Positions 9,119 to 18,184 of a DNA stretch of 64,000 nucleotides are shown piece by piece. Location: positions 1 through 64,000 of the forward strand of contig NZ_JACTAB010000004.1 of the NCBI RefSeq assembly GCF_014486695.1, given 5' to 3'. Both the position numbers and the translations under genes were made by a program. The number at the start of each line of letters is the position of its first letter. Within the stretch, counting starts at the first letter, position 1. The notes beneath the pieces were generated by a model. It saw only the letters and a program-made list of their open reading frames with translations, was not told the origin of the DNA and did not search any database. This DNA comes from Flavobacterium buctense (GTDB lineage: Bacteria; Bacteroidota; Bacteroidia; Flavobacteriales; Flavobacteriaceae).

Positions 9119-10576
9119 ATGAAAAGTTTTTTTAAATATAGATTATGGCTTTTTTCAATTGTAATGATTTTATTTTCAGCATGTGAAGATGATTTGAATA
9201 TAGAGCCCAATACTGCTTTGTCGGAACTTGATTTCTTAAATAATCCTGATAACGCTGTCAATTTGGTTAATGGGGTTTACAATAAGCAATTGGATTACAA
9301 TATGTATTCCTTTTCTTGGATAGGTATCACAAGTATCACTTCCGATGATGCTGACAAAGGGTCAACATCAACAGATACCGGAACTGATAAACACAAGATG
9401 GATAACTTGACTTTTGAAGCCACCGATATTTCATTTAATGATGTTTGGGAAGGTAGATATGACGGAATATACAGAGCTAACAACGCTTTGTATTATTTGG
9501 AACTATTAACCATCGATGAAACACTAAAAAACAGATTGATCGGAGAAGTAAGATTCTTGAGAGCTTTATACTATTTTGATTTGGTGAGATGTTTTGGAGG
9601 TGTGCCCTTAGTTACATCAAGAATAAATATCAATGATACTGAAACTATCAATGATGTTGTTTTTAACAGAAAAACAAAACAAGAAACTTATGAACAAATA
9701 GAAGCGGATTTATTAGATGCTATTGAAAGACTTCCTCTCAAATCTCAGTATGGGAATAATGACTTAGGAAGAGCAACCAAAGGTGCAGCTCAAGCATTAT
9801 TAGCAAAAGCTTATTTATACCAAGGCAAATGGCAACAATCTTTTGATATGTCCGGAAATGTGATTACCTCAAGTCAATACTCATTATTAGCAAATTACGC
9901 TAATGTTTGGAGAGAAGTTGGTGAAAATGGCACAGAATCTATTTATGAAGTTCAAGCTTCTTTAACCAATGGCTTAAGAGATTACACCAATGTACAAGGA
10001 CCAAGAGGAACGCCTGATTTGGGTTGGGGTTTTAACACGCCTTCTTTGAATTTAACAAATTCCTATCAAGTAGGCGATTTGCGCAAAGGAGCCGCTATTC
10101 TATTTGTTCCTTCAATACTATGGGATGGGTTTTCAGCCCCAACCTCATGGAACAATCCAAGATACAATTACAAGGCGTACCAAAGTCCAATTGCGGAACC
10201 TTGGAATGGAGACAAAGGAAATACCGCTAAAAATTTAAGAATTTTAAAATACAGTGATATACTACTAATTAGAGCCGAAGCTGCTTTTCAATTAGGTTTA
10301 ACTGATGAAGCCAAAGACAGAGTCAATGAGCTTAGGGTTAGAGCCGGATTAGAAGAATTAACAAGCGTAACATTGCCAATCATTCTCAATGAAAGAAGAT
10401 GGGAAATGGCTATGGAACACGATCGATGGTTTGATTTAGTTCGTACCGGTCAAGCACAGTCAGCAATGGCATTAGACGGAAAAACTTTTATACCGGGTAA
10501 ACACGAATTATTTCCAATCCCAAGTGATCAAATTGTAATCAGTGGAGGAAGATTAGTGCAGAATCCGGGATATTAA
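9119..10576 (+). CDS. susD: SusD/RagB-family surface glycan-binding lipoprotein
   Basis: A 485-residue lipoprotein that closes over the SusC barrel and captures oligosaccharides. A signal peptide with a lipobox ends at Cys22 (ILFSAC), followed by acidic residues typical of surface-exported Bacteroidota lipoproteins (EDD). The N-terminal SusD signature NPDNAVNLVNGVYN, the TPR-like segments (RFLRALYYFDLVRCFGGVPL) and the C-terminal RagB/SusD block (ILKYSDILLIRAEAAFQLG, then ERRWEMAMEHDRWFDLVRTG) are all visible. It follows susC by 10 bases and must be co-transcribed with it. Confidence 0.95.
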   Translation: MKSFFKYRLWLFSIVMILFSACEDDLNIEPNTALSELDFLNNPDNAVNLVNGVYNKQLDYNMYSFSWIGITSITSDDADKGSTSTDTGTDKHKMDNLTFEATDISFNDVWEGRYDGIYRANNALYYLELLTIDETLKNRLIGEVRFLRALYYFDLVRCFGGVPLVTSRININDTETINDVVFNRKTKQETYEQIEADLLDAIERLPLKSQYGNNDLGRATKGAAQALLAKAYLYQGKWQQSFDMSGNVITSSQYSLLANYANVWREVGENGTESIYEVQASLTNGLRDYTNVQGPRGTPDLGWGFNTPSLNLTNSYQVGDLRKGAAILFVPSILWDGFSAPTSWNNPRYNYKAYQSPIAEPWNGDKGNTAKNLRILKYSDILLIRAEAAFQLGLTDEAKDRVNELRVRAGLEELTSVTLPIILNERRWEMAMEHDRWFDLVRTGQAQSAMALDGKTFIPGKHELFPIPSDQIVISGGRLVQNPGY

Positions 10577-10610
10577 ACTTAGTAATTAACCTTAAATTAA
10601 ATATTTTATT

Positions 10611-11513
10611 ATGAAAACAAACAGATTATTTTATTCTTTAGTGGTAGCGTCAGGTTTGGCTCTAGTAGCTAGTTGCAGCAGTGATGACTCAAGCTCTTTA
10701 CCACCAATTGGTGGTTACAACAGTGCTGATGAAGTTGCCGCAACTTCTTTAAAAGCTTATTGGCCTTTGAATGGAAATGGAAAAGAGTCCATCTCTAATA
10801 CATCGCCATCAAATACAGTAGCCACAACTTATGTAAACGGAATTAAAGGACAAGCAGCCAATTTCGATACCGGTTTCATGGCTTATCCCGCAATTACGGC
10901 TTTAAACACAACTTCAGGAAGTGCTTCTATTAGTGCTTGGATCAAAATTTCAAACACCAAATTAGTAGCTGGTGGGGTTAGTAACATTTCACCTATTTTC
11001 TCTTTAACAAGAACAGGAGAAGCGTTTGGAAATTTGAATTTATTGGGTGAAACTCACGGTTTAACGACTAGTGACTCAATTCAAATGAAAGGTATTTTCA
11101 GAATCAAAAAACCAGACGGAACTGACTTCGGAGGTGATGCTGTAAACATGATTAAACAAGAATCTTGGATGGATGCAACTCATACTTGGGCTCCAAACAA
11201 AATTGGTGGGCAATGGGCTCATGTTGTTTACATTTATGATGGTCCAACAGCAACCAACAAAATCTATGTTAACGGTGTGAAAATTTCCAATTCAGCTTGG
11301 GAAGTTAGAAACGGTGGTGATCCATTTATGTTAAATCACTTTACTCCAACTAGACCGGTTATTGGTGCGCTTGAAACAGTAGCTAACGGAACTAATACTG
11401 ATGCTTGGAATGCTGCACTTAAAGGACAAGTTGACGAATTAAGATTATTTGACAAAGCATTAACTCCGGCAGAAATCGGCGCTTTATATGAGTTAGAATT
11501 AGCAGGTAGATAA
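10611..11513 (+). CDS. LamG / concanavalin-A-like surface lipoprotein
   Basis: A 300-residue lipoprotein with its lipobox at Cys22 (ALVASC) followed by a serine/aspartate linker (SSDDSSS). The rest is one LamG / concanavalin-like beta-sandwich: LKAYWPLNGNGKES opens it, SASISAWIKI and HVVYIYDGPTATNKIYVNG form the core, and GQVDELRLFDKALTPAEI closes it. It occupies the position that SusE/SusF-type glycan-binding proteins take after susD, so it probably holds polysaccharide at the cell surface. No catalytic residues of a known glycosidase were recognised. It is co-transcribed with susCD, and a hairpin follows it. Confidence 0.8.
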   Translation: MKTNRLFYSLVVASGLALVASCSSDDSSSLPPIGGYNSADEVAATSLKAYWPLNGNGKESISNTSPSNTVATTYVNGIKGQAANFDTGFMAYPAITALNTTSGSASISAWIKISNTKLVAGGVSNISPIFSLTRTGEAFGNLNLLGETHGLTTSDSIQMKGIFRIKKPDGTDFGGDAVNMIKQESWMDATHTWAPNKIGGQWAHVVYIYDGPTATNKIYVNGVKISNSAWEVRNGGDPFMLNHFTPTRPVIGALETVANGTNTDAWNAALKGQVDELRLFDKALTPAEIGALYELELAGR

Positions 11514-11529
11514 TTCCTGGACAATAATA

Positions 11530-11562
11530 AAAAGTCTGGTGGTTAAACTGCCAGACTTTTTA
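11530..11562 (+). terminator. Intrinsic terminator / attenuator inside locus 1
   Basis: A perfect 10-bp stem, AAAAGTCTGG (11530-11539) with CCAGACTTTT (11551-11560), and a T tract. It separates the susC-susD-LamG genes from the enzyme genes and could lower enzyme expression relative to the binding and uptake proteins. Confidence 0.75.
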
Positions 11563-11592
11563 ATTCTAAATTTAATCATCCCATCATCAATC

Positions 11593-12957
11593 ATGAAAAA
11601 CATTCCCAAAATGCTTATCCTTTTACCTTTTTTGCTACTTTTCAGCTCTTGCTCAAAAGACGTTTCACCACAAACTGAAGTACCTATTATATTAAGCGAT
11701 GAAGAGATACTTAATTTGGCTCAAAAAGATGCCTTTAAATACTTTTGGGATTATGCAGAAACCAATTCAAAATTGGCTCGAGAAAGATACCACACAGACG
11801 AACCGTTCGTTGATGAACATCTTGTGACCACAGGTGGTTCAGGATTTGGATTAATGACCATTCTAGTTGGTATTGAACGTGGTTTTGTTTCCAGAGGCGA
11901 AGCAGTAACGAGATTAAACACCGCATTGACATTCCTCGAAAATGCAGACCGATTTCACGGTGCATGGCCACATTGGATGAATGGAACAAACGGAAACGTA
12001 GTACCTTTCGGAACTGTTGATAATGGTGGCGATATTGTAGAAACTTCTTTTCTCTGTCAAGGATTAATTTGTATCAGAGAGTATTTCAAAAATGGTACTG
12101 CCGAAGAACAAGCATTAGCATTAAAAGCCGATAACTTGTGGAAAGGCGTTGAGTGGAGTTGGTATACTAAAGGGGAAAACGCTATGTATTGGCATTGGTC
12201 ACCAAACTATGAATGGCAAATGAATTTCAAATTAGAAGGCTATAACGAATGTCTGATTACTTATATCATGGCTGCAGCTTCGCCTACACATCCCATTCCT
12301 TCAGCGGCTTATCATGAAGCTTGGGCAAGAAATGGTAATATAGTTAATTCAGCTTCGGCTTATAATATTCCTTTGATTTTTAAATATAATGGTACTACTT
12401 CTGTCGGACCAATGTTTTGGGCACATTATTCTTATTTAGGGCTTGATCCCAGAGGTTTAACAGACCAATATGCCAATTACTGGGATTTAACAAAAAATCA
12501 TGCCCAAATCATGCATAGATATTGCGCTACAAATCCTGTGGGTTGGATTGGTTATAGCGAAGATTGTTGGGGATTAACCGCGAGTTATACCCGAAACGCA
12601 AACGGAACTGTTGGCTATACCGATCATCGTCCTGGGAATGATAAAGGTGTTATTTCGCCAACAGCTGCATTATCGTCATTTCCATACACACCCGTAGAAT
12701 CTATGAAGGCATTGCGTTTCTTTTATGAAAACGAAGATTGGAAGGCAAGGCTAATAGGCGTTGCCGGACCATACGATGCTTTTTCGCCTCATCATGATTG
12801 GGTAACCAAAAGATACTTAGCCATTGATCAGGGAACGATAGTTCCAATGATTGAAAATTACAGAACCGGATTTCTTTGGAACTTATTCATGCAAGCACCG
12901 GAAGTACAAACCGGTTTAGGAAATTTAGGGTTTACGTCAACTCAACACGGATTCTAA
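11593..12957 (+). CDS. Glucoamylase-like lipoprotein, probable GH144 beta-1,2-glucanase
   Basis: A 454-residue enzyme with an (alpha/alpha)6-barrel fold of the glycoamylase-like family, which includes GH144 endo-beta-1,2-glucanases. Typical segments are DAFKYFWDYAE near the start, TTGGSGFGLM, NGGDIVETSFLCQGL, NYEWQMNFKLEGYNE, GYSEDCWGLTAS and the C-terminal GPYDAFSP. A lipoprotein signal ends at Cys20 (LLFSSC). The frame also runs upstream to a GTG at 11539, but that lies in the terminator stem, so the ATG at 11593 is used. The stop is one base from the next start, implying coupling. GH144 is my family reading; other members are annotated only as glucoamylase, so the substrate is inferred. 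Confidence 0.75.
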   Translation: MKNIPKMLILLPFLLLFSSCSKDVSPQTEVPIILSDEEILNLAQKDAFKYFWDYAETNSKLARERYHTDEPFVDEHLVTTGGSGFGLMTILVGIERGFVSRGEAVTRLNTALTFLENADRFHGAWPHWMNGTNGNVVPFGTVDNGGDIVETSFLCQGLICIREYFKNGTAEEQALALKADNLWKGVEWSWYTKGENAMYWHWSPNYEWQMNFKLEGYNECLITYIMAAASPTHPIPSAAYHEAWARNGNIVNSASAYNIPLIFKYNGTTSVGPMFWAHYSYLGLDPRGLTDQYANYWDLTKNHAQIMHRYCATNPVGWIGYSEDCWGLTASYTRNANGTVGYTDHRPGNDKGVISPTAALSSFPYTPVESMKALRFFYENEDWKARLIGVAGPYDAFSPHHDWVTKRYLAIDQGTIVPMIENYRTGFLWNLFMQAPEVQTGLGNLGFTSTQHGF

Positions 12958-12958
12958 A

Positions 12959-13666
12959 ATGGTAAGTTCTTTTAAAATAATTACGCTTTTGTGTTGCATA
13001 GTATTTGGTTTAAATGCTTTTGCTCAAGAAACTTCAGGTAGCTTTTCAACTCAAATAACTACAACTTATTCTTATGGTTATTTATTGAACAAACCCAAAA
13101 ATGTAAAATCAAAAAAGCCCTTAATCGTTTTTTTACACGGTTCAGGTGAAAGAGGAACGGATTTGGAAAAACTTAAAATTCATGGTCCATTGAAATACAT
13201 TCAAAATCATGAATTAGACGCATACATACTTGCGCCACAATGTCCGGAAATCGGCAATTGGGAAGCTGAATCGCTTTACCAATTGATTCAAAAAATCGTT
13301 AAAGAAAATAATATTGATGCCAATAGAATTTACTTAACCGGTTTGAGCATGGGCGGTTGGGGTGCATGGGATTTGGCATTGGCTCATCCTGAGATTTTTG
13401 CTGCCTTAGTCCCAATAGCAAGTTTTGTCAATCAAATGCAAGAAGACGATGCTTGTAAAGTAAAAGATATTCCCATTAGAATTTTTCACGGTCTGTTAGA
13501 TGATGTAGTGGTTTTAAATTCTGTAACCATCGTATTTAAAAATCTTAAATCTTGTAACGCCGATGTTCAACTTACTATTTTTGCAGATGCCGATCACGAC
13601 AGTTGGAGTAGGGTGTATGACAATCCTGAAGTCTACGATTGGATGTTGCAACAAGTTAAAAAATAA
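12959..13666 (+). CDS. Exported alpha/beta-hydrolase (carboxylesterase / phospholipase-like)
   Basis: A 235-residue secreted esterase candidate. It has a signal peptide to about residue 23 (LNAFAQ), an oxyanion segment FLHGSGERGTD, the nucleophile elbow GLSMGG with Ser130, a likely acid Asp179 or Asp180 (GLLDDVV) and His211 (DADHDSW). This arrangement fits the PHB-depolymerase / dienelactone-hydrolase-like esterases often found in glycan loci, where they remove acyl groups from polysaccharides. It is translationally close to the GH144-like gene before it (one base) and the GH3 gene after it (nine bases). The ester bond it attacks is not predictable. Confidence 0.8.
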   Translation: MVSSFKIITLLCCIVFGLNAFAQETSGSFSTQITTTYSYGYLLNKPKNVKSKKPLIVFLHGSGERGTDLEKLKIHGPLKYIQNHELDAYILAPQCPEIGNWEAESLYQLIQKIVKENNIDANRIYLTGLSMGGWGAWDLALAHPEIFAALVPIASFVNQMQEDDACKVKDIPIRIFHGLLDDVVVLNSVTIVFKNLKSCNADVQLTIFADADHDSWSRVYDNPEVYDWMLQQVKK

Positions 13667-13675
13667 GGAACTATA

Positions 13676-15979
13676 ATGAAATTAAAAGCCACAATAATCC
13701 TATTACTGTTAACCGGATTAACCTTTGCCCAAAAAGCAAAAAAGAGTAAAACCGCTATTACAATTGCCCCAAAAGAAGTTTTTGTATCTGACTTATTATC
13801 CAAAATGACTTTGGAAGAAAAACTCGGACAACTAAACTTACCTACTTCCGGAGATATTACTACTGGTCAAGCCAACAGTTCAAATATTGCCAAGAAAATT
13901 GAAGAAGGTAAAGTCGGTGGATTGTTCAATATAAAATCCGTTAAAAAAATTAAAGAAGTTCAAAAGATTGCCGTTGAAAAAAGTCGCTTAAAAATTCCGT
14001 TGCTTTTCGGAATGGACGTTATTCACGGATACGAAACTACATTCCCGATTCCGTTAGGATTATCGTGTACATGGGATATGAATTTGATTAAAAGAAGTGC
14101 CCAAATAGCCGCTCAAGAAGCCAGTGCCGATGGCATAAACTGGACGTTTTCTCCCATGGTAGATATTTCCCGCGATCCGCGTTGGGGAAGAGTTTCCGAA
14201 GGTTCAGGAGAAGATCCTTATCTGGGAAGCCAAATTGCCAAAGCCATGGTTAGTGGATATCAAGGCGATGATTTAATGAAAAACAATACTATTTTGTCTT
14301 GCGTAAAACACTTCGCTTTATACGGTGCACCGGAAGGCGGAAGAGATTACAATACGGTCGATATGAGTAAACTCAGAATGTTTAACGAATATTTACCTCC
14401 ATACAAAGCTGCAATCGATGCAGGTACAGCTTCTGTAATGGCCTCATTTAATGAAATCGATGGGATTCCGGCTACTGGTAATAAATGGTTATTGACAGAT
14501 TTGTTGCGTAAACAATGGGGTTTCAAAGGTTTCGTAGTGACCGATTATACTGCTATAATGGAGATGAGCGAACATGGTATTGGCGATATGCAAACTGCAG
14601 CTGCGATGGCATTAAATGCCGGAGTTGAAATGGATATGGTAAGTGATGGCTTCTTGTCAACATTACAAAAATCTCTTAATGAAGGAAAAGTATCATTGGC
14701 GCAAATTGATAATGCGGTTAGATTAATTTTAAATGCAAAATACGATTTAGGATTATTTCATGATCCTTACAAATATTGTGATGCCAATCGTGCGGAAACG
14801 GAAATTTTCACTTCATCTCACAGATCCGAAGCTAAAAAAATTGCTATAGAATCATTGGTTTTATTAAAAAATGAAAACCAAACTTTGCCTCTTAAAAAGT
14901 CAGGAACCATTGCTGTTATTGGTCCGTTAGCAGATGCCAAAGAAAATATGGCAGGAACTTGGAGTGTGGCAACCAAACAAGAAAATTCTATTTCATTGAT
15001 TGCCGGAATTAACTCCGTGGTCGGAAATTCAGCCAAAATATTGTATGCCAAAGGCAGCAATCTCGATTATGATGCCGCTTTAGAAGAAAGAGCCACCATG
15101 TTTGGTAAAACCTTACACAGAGATAACAGAACTACTGAAGAACTACTCTCAGAAGCGCTGAAAATCGCCAATCAAGCGGATGTTATTGTGGCAGCATTAG
15201 GGGAATCAGCTGAATTCAGTGGCGAATGCAGTAGCCGAACTAATTTAGAGATTCCGCAAGCACAAAAAGATTTGTTACAAGCCTTATTAAAAACAGGAAA
15301 GCCGGTGGTTTTGGTTTTATTTGATGGTCGTCCATTGGTTATAACGGACGAAAGTAAAACCGTTCCGGCTATTTTGAATGTTTGGTTCGCCGGAAGTGAA
15401 GCCGGTTATGCTATCGCCGATGTTTTATTCGGAAACGAAAATCCATCAGGAAAATTGACGACTACATTCCCAAGAAGTGTTGGGCAAGTACCGATTTATT
15501 ACGCCGTCAAAAACACAGGAAGACCATTAGGCAATAAAGAAGGTATTTTCGAAAAGTTTAAATCAAATTACATAGATGAAAGAAACGAGCCTTTATTTCC
15601 ATTCGGATTCGGATTGAGTTATACGTCTTTTGATTATTCAAATTTGAGATTGTCTTCTGCTGTTATGAATACAAATCAAACCCTTAAAGCTTCAGTTGAC
15701 ATAACCAATACCGGAAATTTTGATGGCAAAGAAGTGGTTCAATTGTATATCAGGGATTTAGTGGGTTCGATAACCCGGCCGATTAAAGAATTAAAAGGTT
15801 TTCAAAAAATAAACCTTAAAAAGGGTGAGAAGCAAACCGTAACCTTTGAGATTACTGTAGAAGATTTAAAGTTCTATAACTCAGATTTACAATTTGTGGC
15901 CGAACCCGGGAAATTTCAAGTCTTTATCGGAACCAATTCTGATACTACTAATAAAATAGAATTTGATTTAGTTAATTGA
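13676..15979 (+). CDS. GH3 beta-glucosidase (BglX-like), periplasmic
   Basis: A 767-residue GH3 enzyme that releases terminal beta-linked glucose from oligosaccharides. A signal peptide (to about residue 19) is followed by the TIM-barrel domain with KHFALYG and the nucleophile motif VVTDY (Asp290). The alpha/beta sandwich domain carries GESAEFSGECSSRT, where Glu517 is the probable acid/base. A C-terminal fibronectin-III-like domain begins after FPFGFGLSYTSF. Order and length match BglX-type periplasmic enzymes. It ends the first enzyme unit of locus 1 and is followed by a terminator. With GH144 it would make a plausible pair for degrading beta-1,2-glucan to glucose; GH3 specificity itself is broad. 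Confidence 0.9.
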   Translation: MKLKATIILLLLTGLTFAQKAKKSKTAITIAPKEVFVSDLLSKMTLEEKLGQLNLPTSGDITTGQANSSNIAKKIEEGKVGGLFNIKSVKKIKEVQKIAVEKSRLKIPLLFGMDVIHGYETTFPIPLGLSCTWDMNLIKRSAQIAAQEASADGINWTFSPMVDISRDPRWGRVSEGSGEDPYLGSQIAKAMVSGYQGDDLMKNNTILSCVKHFALYGAPEGGRDYNTVDMSKLRMFNEYLPPYKAAIDAGTASVMASFNEIDGIPATGNKWLLTDLLRKQWGFKGFVVTDYTAIMEMSEHGIGDMQTAAAMALNAGVEMDMVSDGFLSTLQKSLNEGKVSLAQIDNAVRLILNAKYDLGLFHDPYKYCDANRAETEIFTSSHRSEAKKIAIESLVLLKNENQTLPLKKSGTIAVIGPLADAKENMAGTWSVATKQENSISLIAGINSVVGNSAKILYAKGSNLDYDAALEERATMFGKTLHRDNRTTEELLSEALKIANQADVIVAALGESAEFSGECSSRTNLEIPQAQKDLLQALLKTGKPVVLVLFDGRPLVITDESKTVPAILNVWFAGSEAGYAIADVLFGNENPSGKLTTTFPRSVGQVPIYYAVKNTGRPLGNKEGIFEKFKSNYIDERNEPLFPFGFGLSYTSFDYSNLRLSSAVMNTNQTLKASVDITNTGNFDGKEVVQLYIRDLVGSITRPIKELKGFQKINLKKGEKQTVTFEITVEDLKFYNSDLQFVAEPGKFQVFIGTNSDTTNKIEFDLVN

Positions 15980-15999
15980 TTTTATGTTTACTTTGAAGG

Positions 16000-16029
16000 A
16001 AACCCTTTGGTTAAATACTAAAGGGTTTT
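16000..16029 (+). terminator. Intrinsic terminator after GH3
   Basis: AAACCCTTT (16000-16008) pairs with AAAGGGTTT (16020-16028) and a T run follows. It ends the first transcription unit of locus 1. Confidence 0.8.
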
Positions 16030-16051
16030 TTTAAAAGTAAGGAGTAATTTC

Positions 16052-16059
16052 TATCTTTA
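16052..16059 (+). promoter_or_regulatory. Possible -7 element for the GH97 unit
   Basis: TATCTTTA is one base off TAnnTTTG and lies 16 bases before the GH97 start. It follows the terminator at 16000-16029, so some promoter is needed here. No clear -33 element is seen. Confidence 0.35.
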
Positions 16060-16074
16060 GCAAAAATATACTTT

Positions 16075-18174
16075 ATGAAAAATTCGATTACCATTACTTT
16101 GCTGTTGTTTGCTTTTTGTCTTAAAGCGCAAACGATACAATCGCCTTCAAAAGAACTTACACTCGATTTTAAATTGGCCGAAAAAGGAATACCTTCTTAT
16201 ACGCTGAGCTATAAAAATAAACCAGTGGTTTTGAAAAGTCTCATGGGGATTTATTTGAAAGGTGACACCGATTTGGCAACCAATTTTAAAATTGATAGTG
16301 TTAGAACTATAACTTTTAATGAAACATGGAAACCGGTTCTAGGAGAGCAATCTAGTATTGTAAATCATTATAACGAATTGACCTTTTGTTTATCTCAAAC
16401 AGGAACTAACAGAAAGATGAATATCATCTTCAAAGTTTATGACGAAGGCATGGCTTTTCGCTATGAATTCCCTAAACAACCGAACTTGAATTATTTTATT
16501 ATTTCTGATGAGAAATCAGAATTCAACTTAGCCGGAAATCACAAAACGTTCTGGATTCCGGGTGATTTTGACAGTCAGGAATATGCTTATAATGAAACTT
16601 TATTGTCAGAAGTCAATACTGAAAAAATCAATTTAAATAATGGTATCGGACTAAAATCAATCGCCGAAAAGTACGTTGTACAATCACCATTAATGATGAA
16701 AACCGCCGACAATTTATACCTGAATATTTTTGAAGCCGCGGTTGTCAATTATCCTATAATGCATTTGGATTTAAATCCAATAACAAATGCACTGACATCT
16801 CGTTTAGTGCCGAATGCCATTGGCGATAAAGCCTATTTGCAAACACCATGTGTTTCACCATGGAGAACGATTATGGTAAGCGATGATGCTAGAGAAATTG
16901 TAGGTTCCAAAATGATTTTAAACTTAAATGAGCCTTCAAGAATTGAAGACACTTCATGGATTAAACCTATGAAATATGTTGGTGTGTGGTGGGAAATGCA
17001 CGTAGGAAAATCAACTTGGGATTATGCCGGAAGCCAAAATGCCCAAAATACGGAATCTAAAGAATTAATCGCCAGTGGCAAACACGGAGCAACTACGGCT
17101 AATACAAAACGTTATATAGATTTTGCAGCCAAACACGGTTTTGACGGTGTTTTAGTCGAAGGTTGGAATGTGGGTTGGGAAGACTGGTTCGGCAATTGGA
17201 AAGAAGATGTTTTCGATTTCACGACGCCTTATCCGGATTATAATTTAGCCGAAATCAATGCTTACGCCAAATCCAAAGGCGTTAAGATGATTATGCACCA
17301 CGAAACTTCGGGCTCTGTTGCCAATTACGAGAGACATTTAGACAGAGCCTTAAACTTGATGAAAGAGTATGGATATCCTGCAGCAAAATCAGGTTATGTA
17401 GGCCGAATTATTCCGCGTGGTGAATTTCATGACGGACAAACGATGGTCAATCATTTCAACTTCGTAGCCAGAAGATTTGCCGATTACAAAATGATGGTTA
17501 ACTCACACGAAAGTTCCCGTCCAACAGGTTACAGCAGAACTTATCCTAATTACATTGCAGCCGAAGCGGCTCGTGGAAACGAATTCAACGCATGGAGCAG
17601 CGGAAATCCGCCAATGCACGAAACCATTTTACCATTCACCCGATTATTAGGCGGACCAATGGATTACACACCGGGCATTTTTGAAATCAAAATGAGCTTT
17701 TATGACAAAACTAAAAAAGAACAAGTTCATACTACTTTGGCCAAACAATTAGCCTTGTATGTTACCATATATTCTCCATTGCAAATGGCCGCTGATTTAC
17801 CCGAAAACTACGAGAAATATCCTGATGCTTTTCAGTTTATCAAAGATGTTGCCGTGGATTGGCAAGATTCGAAATATCTTGAAGCTGAACCCGGAGATTA
17901 TTTGACGGTTGCTCGTAAAGACAAGGAATCTGAGAATTGGTTTTTAGGTGCAATTACTGATGAAAAAGCCAGAAATACCGAAATCAAATTGGATTTTCTT
18001 TCTCCAAATAAAAAATACAAGGCCATTATTTATCAAGATGGGAAAACAGCACATTGGGAGACAAATCCAATCAATTACGAAATTAAAACCATGACAGTAA
18101 CCTCTAAAAACAAACTGAAATTAGTTATGGCTGCCGGTGGTGGAACCGCTGTTAGTTTTGTGCCAATTAATTAA
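16075..18174 (+). CDS. susB: GH97 alpha-glucosidase (SusB-like, inverting type)
   Basis: A 699-residue exported glycosidase of family GH97, full length for the family. A signal peptide (LKAQ) is followed by an N-terminal beta-supersandwich, a catalytic TIM barrel (from about residue 300, KYVGVWWEMH) and a C-terminal beta-sheet domain. Glu410 (HHETSG), Glu479 (HESSRPTG) and Glu503 (ARGNEF) have the same mutual spacing as the Glu439, Glu508 and Glu532 I recall for SusB. This points to the inverting alpha-glucosidase branch rather than the retaining alpha-galactosidases that use an Asp nucleophile. It starts a second unit of locus 1 and is followed 10 bases later by the GH43-like gene. The symbol reflects family likeness, not a proven ortholog. 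Confidence 0.85.
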   Translation: MKNSITITLLLFAFCLKAQTIQSPSKELTLDFKLAEKGIPSYTLSYKNKPVVLKSLMGIYLKGDTDLATNFKIDSVRTITFNETWKPVLGEQSSIVNHYNELTFCLSQTGTNRKMNIIFKVYDEGMAFRYEFPKQPNLNYFIISDEKSEFNLAGNHKTFWIPGDFDSQEYAYNETLLSEVNTEKINLNNGIGLKSIAEKYVVQSPLMMKTADNLYLNIFEAAVVNYPIMHLDLNPITNALTSRLVPNAIGDKAYLQTPCVSPWRTIMVSDDAREIVGSKMILNLNEPSRIEDTSWIKPMKYVGVWWEMHVGKSTWDYAGSQNAQNTESKELIASGKHGATTANTKRYIDFAAKHGFDGVLVEGWNVGWEDWFGNWKEDVFDFTTPYPDYNLAEINAYAKSKGVKMIMHHETSGSVANYERHLDRALNLMKEYGYPAAKSGYVGRIIPRGEFHDGQTMVNHFNFVARRFADYKMMVNSHESSRPTGYSRTYPNYIAAEAARGNEFNAWSSGNPPMHETILPFTRLLGGPMDYTPGIFEIKMSFYDKTKKEQVHTTLAKQLALYVTIYSPLQMAADLPENYEKYPDAFQFIKDVAVDWQDSKYLEAEPGDYLTVARKDKESENWFLGAITDEKARNTEIKLDFLSPNKKYKAIIYQDGKTAHWETNPINYEIKTMTVTSKNKLKLVMAAGGGTAVSFVPIN

Positions 18175-18184
18175 AACTTACTTT

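Noticed and set aside
18137..18184. Upstream start for the GH43-like gene overlapping GH97
   Set aside because: The ATG at 18185 opens a normal signal peptide; the extension would bury it.
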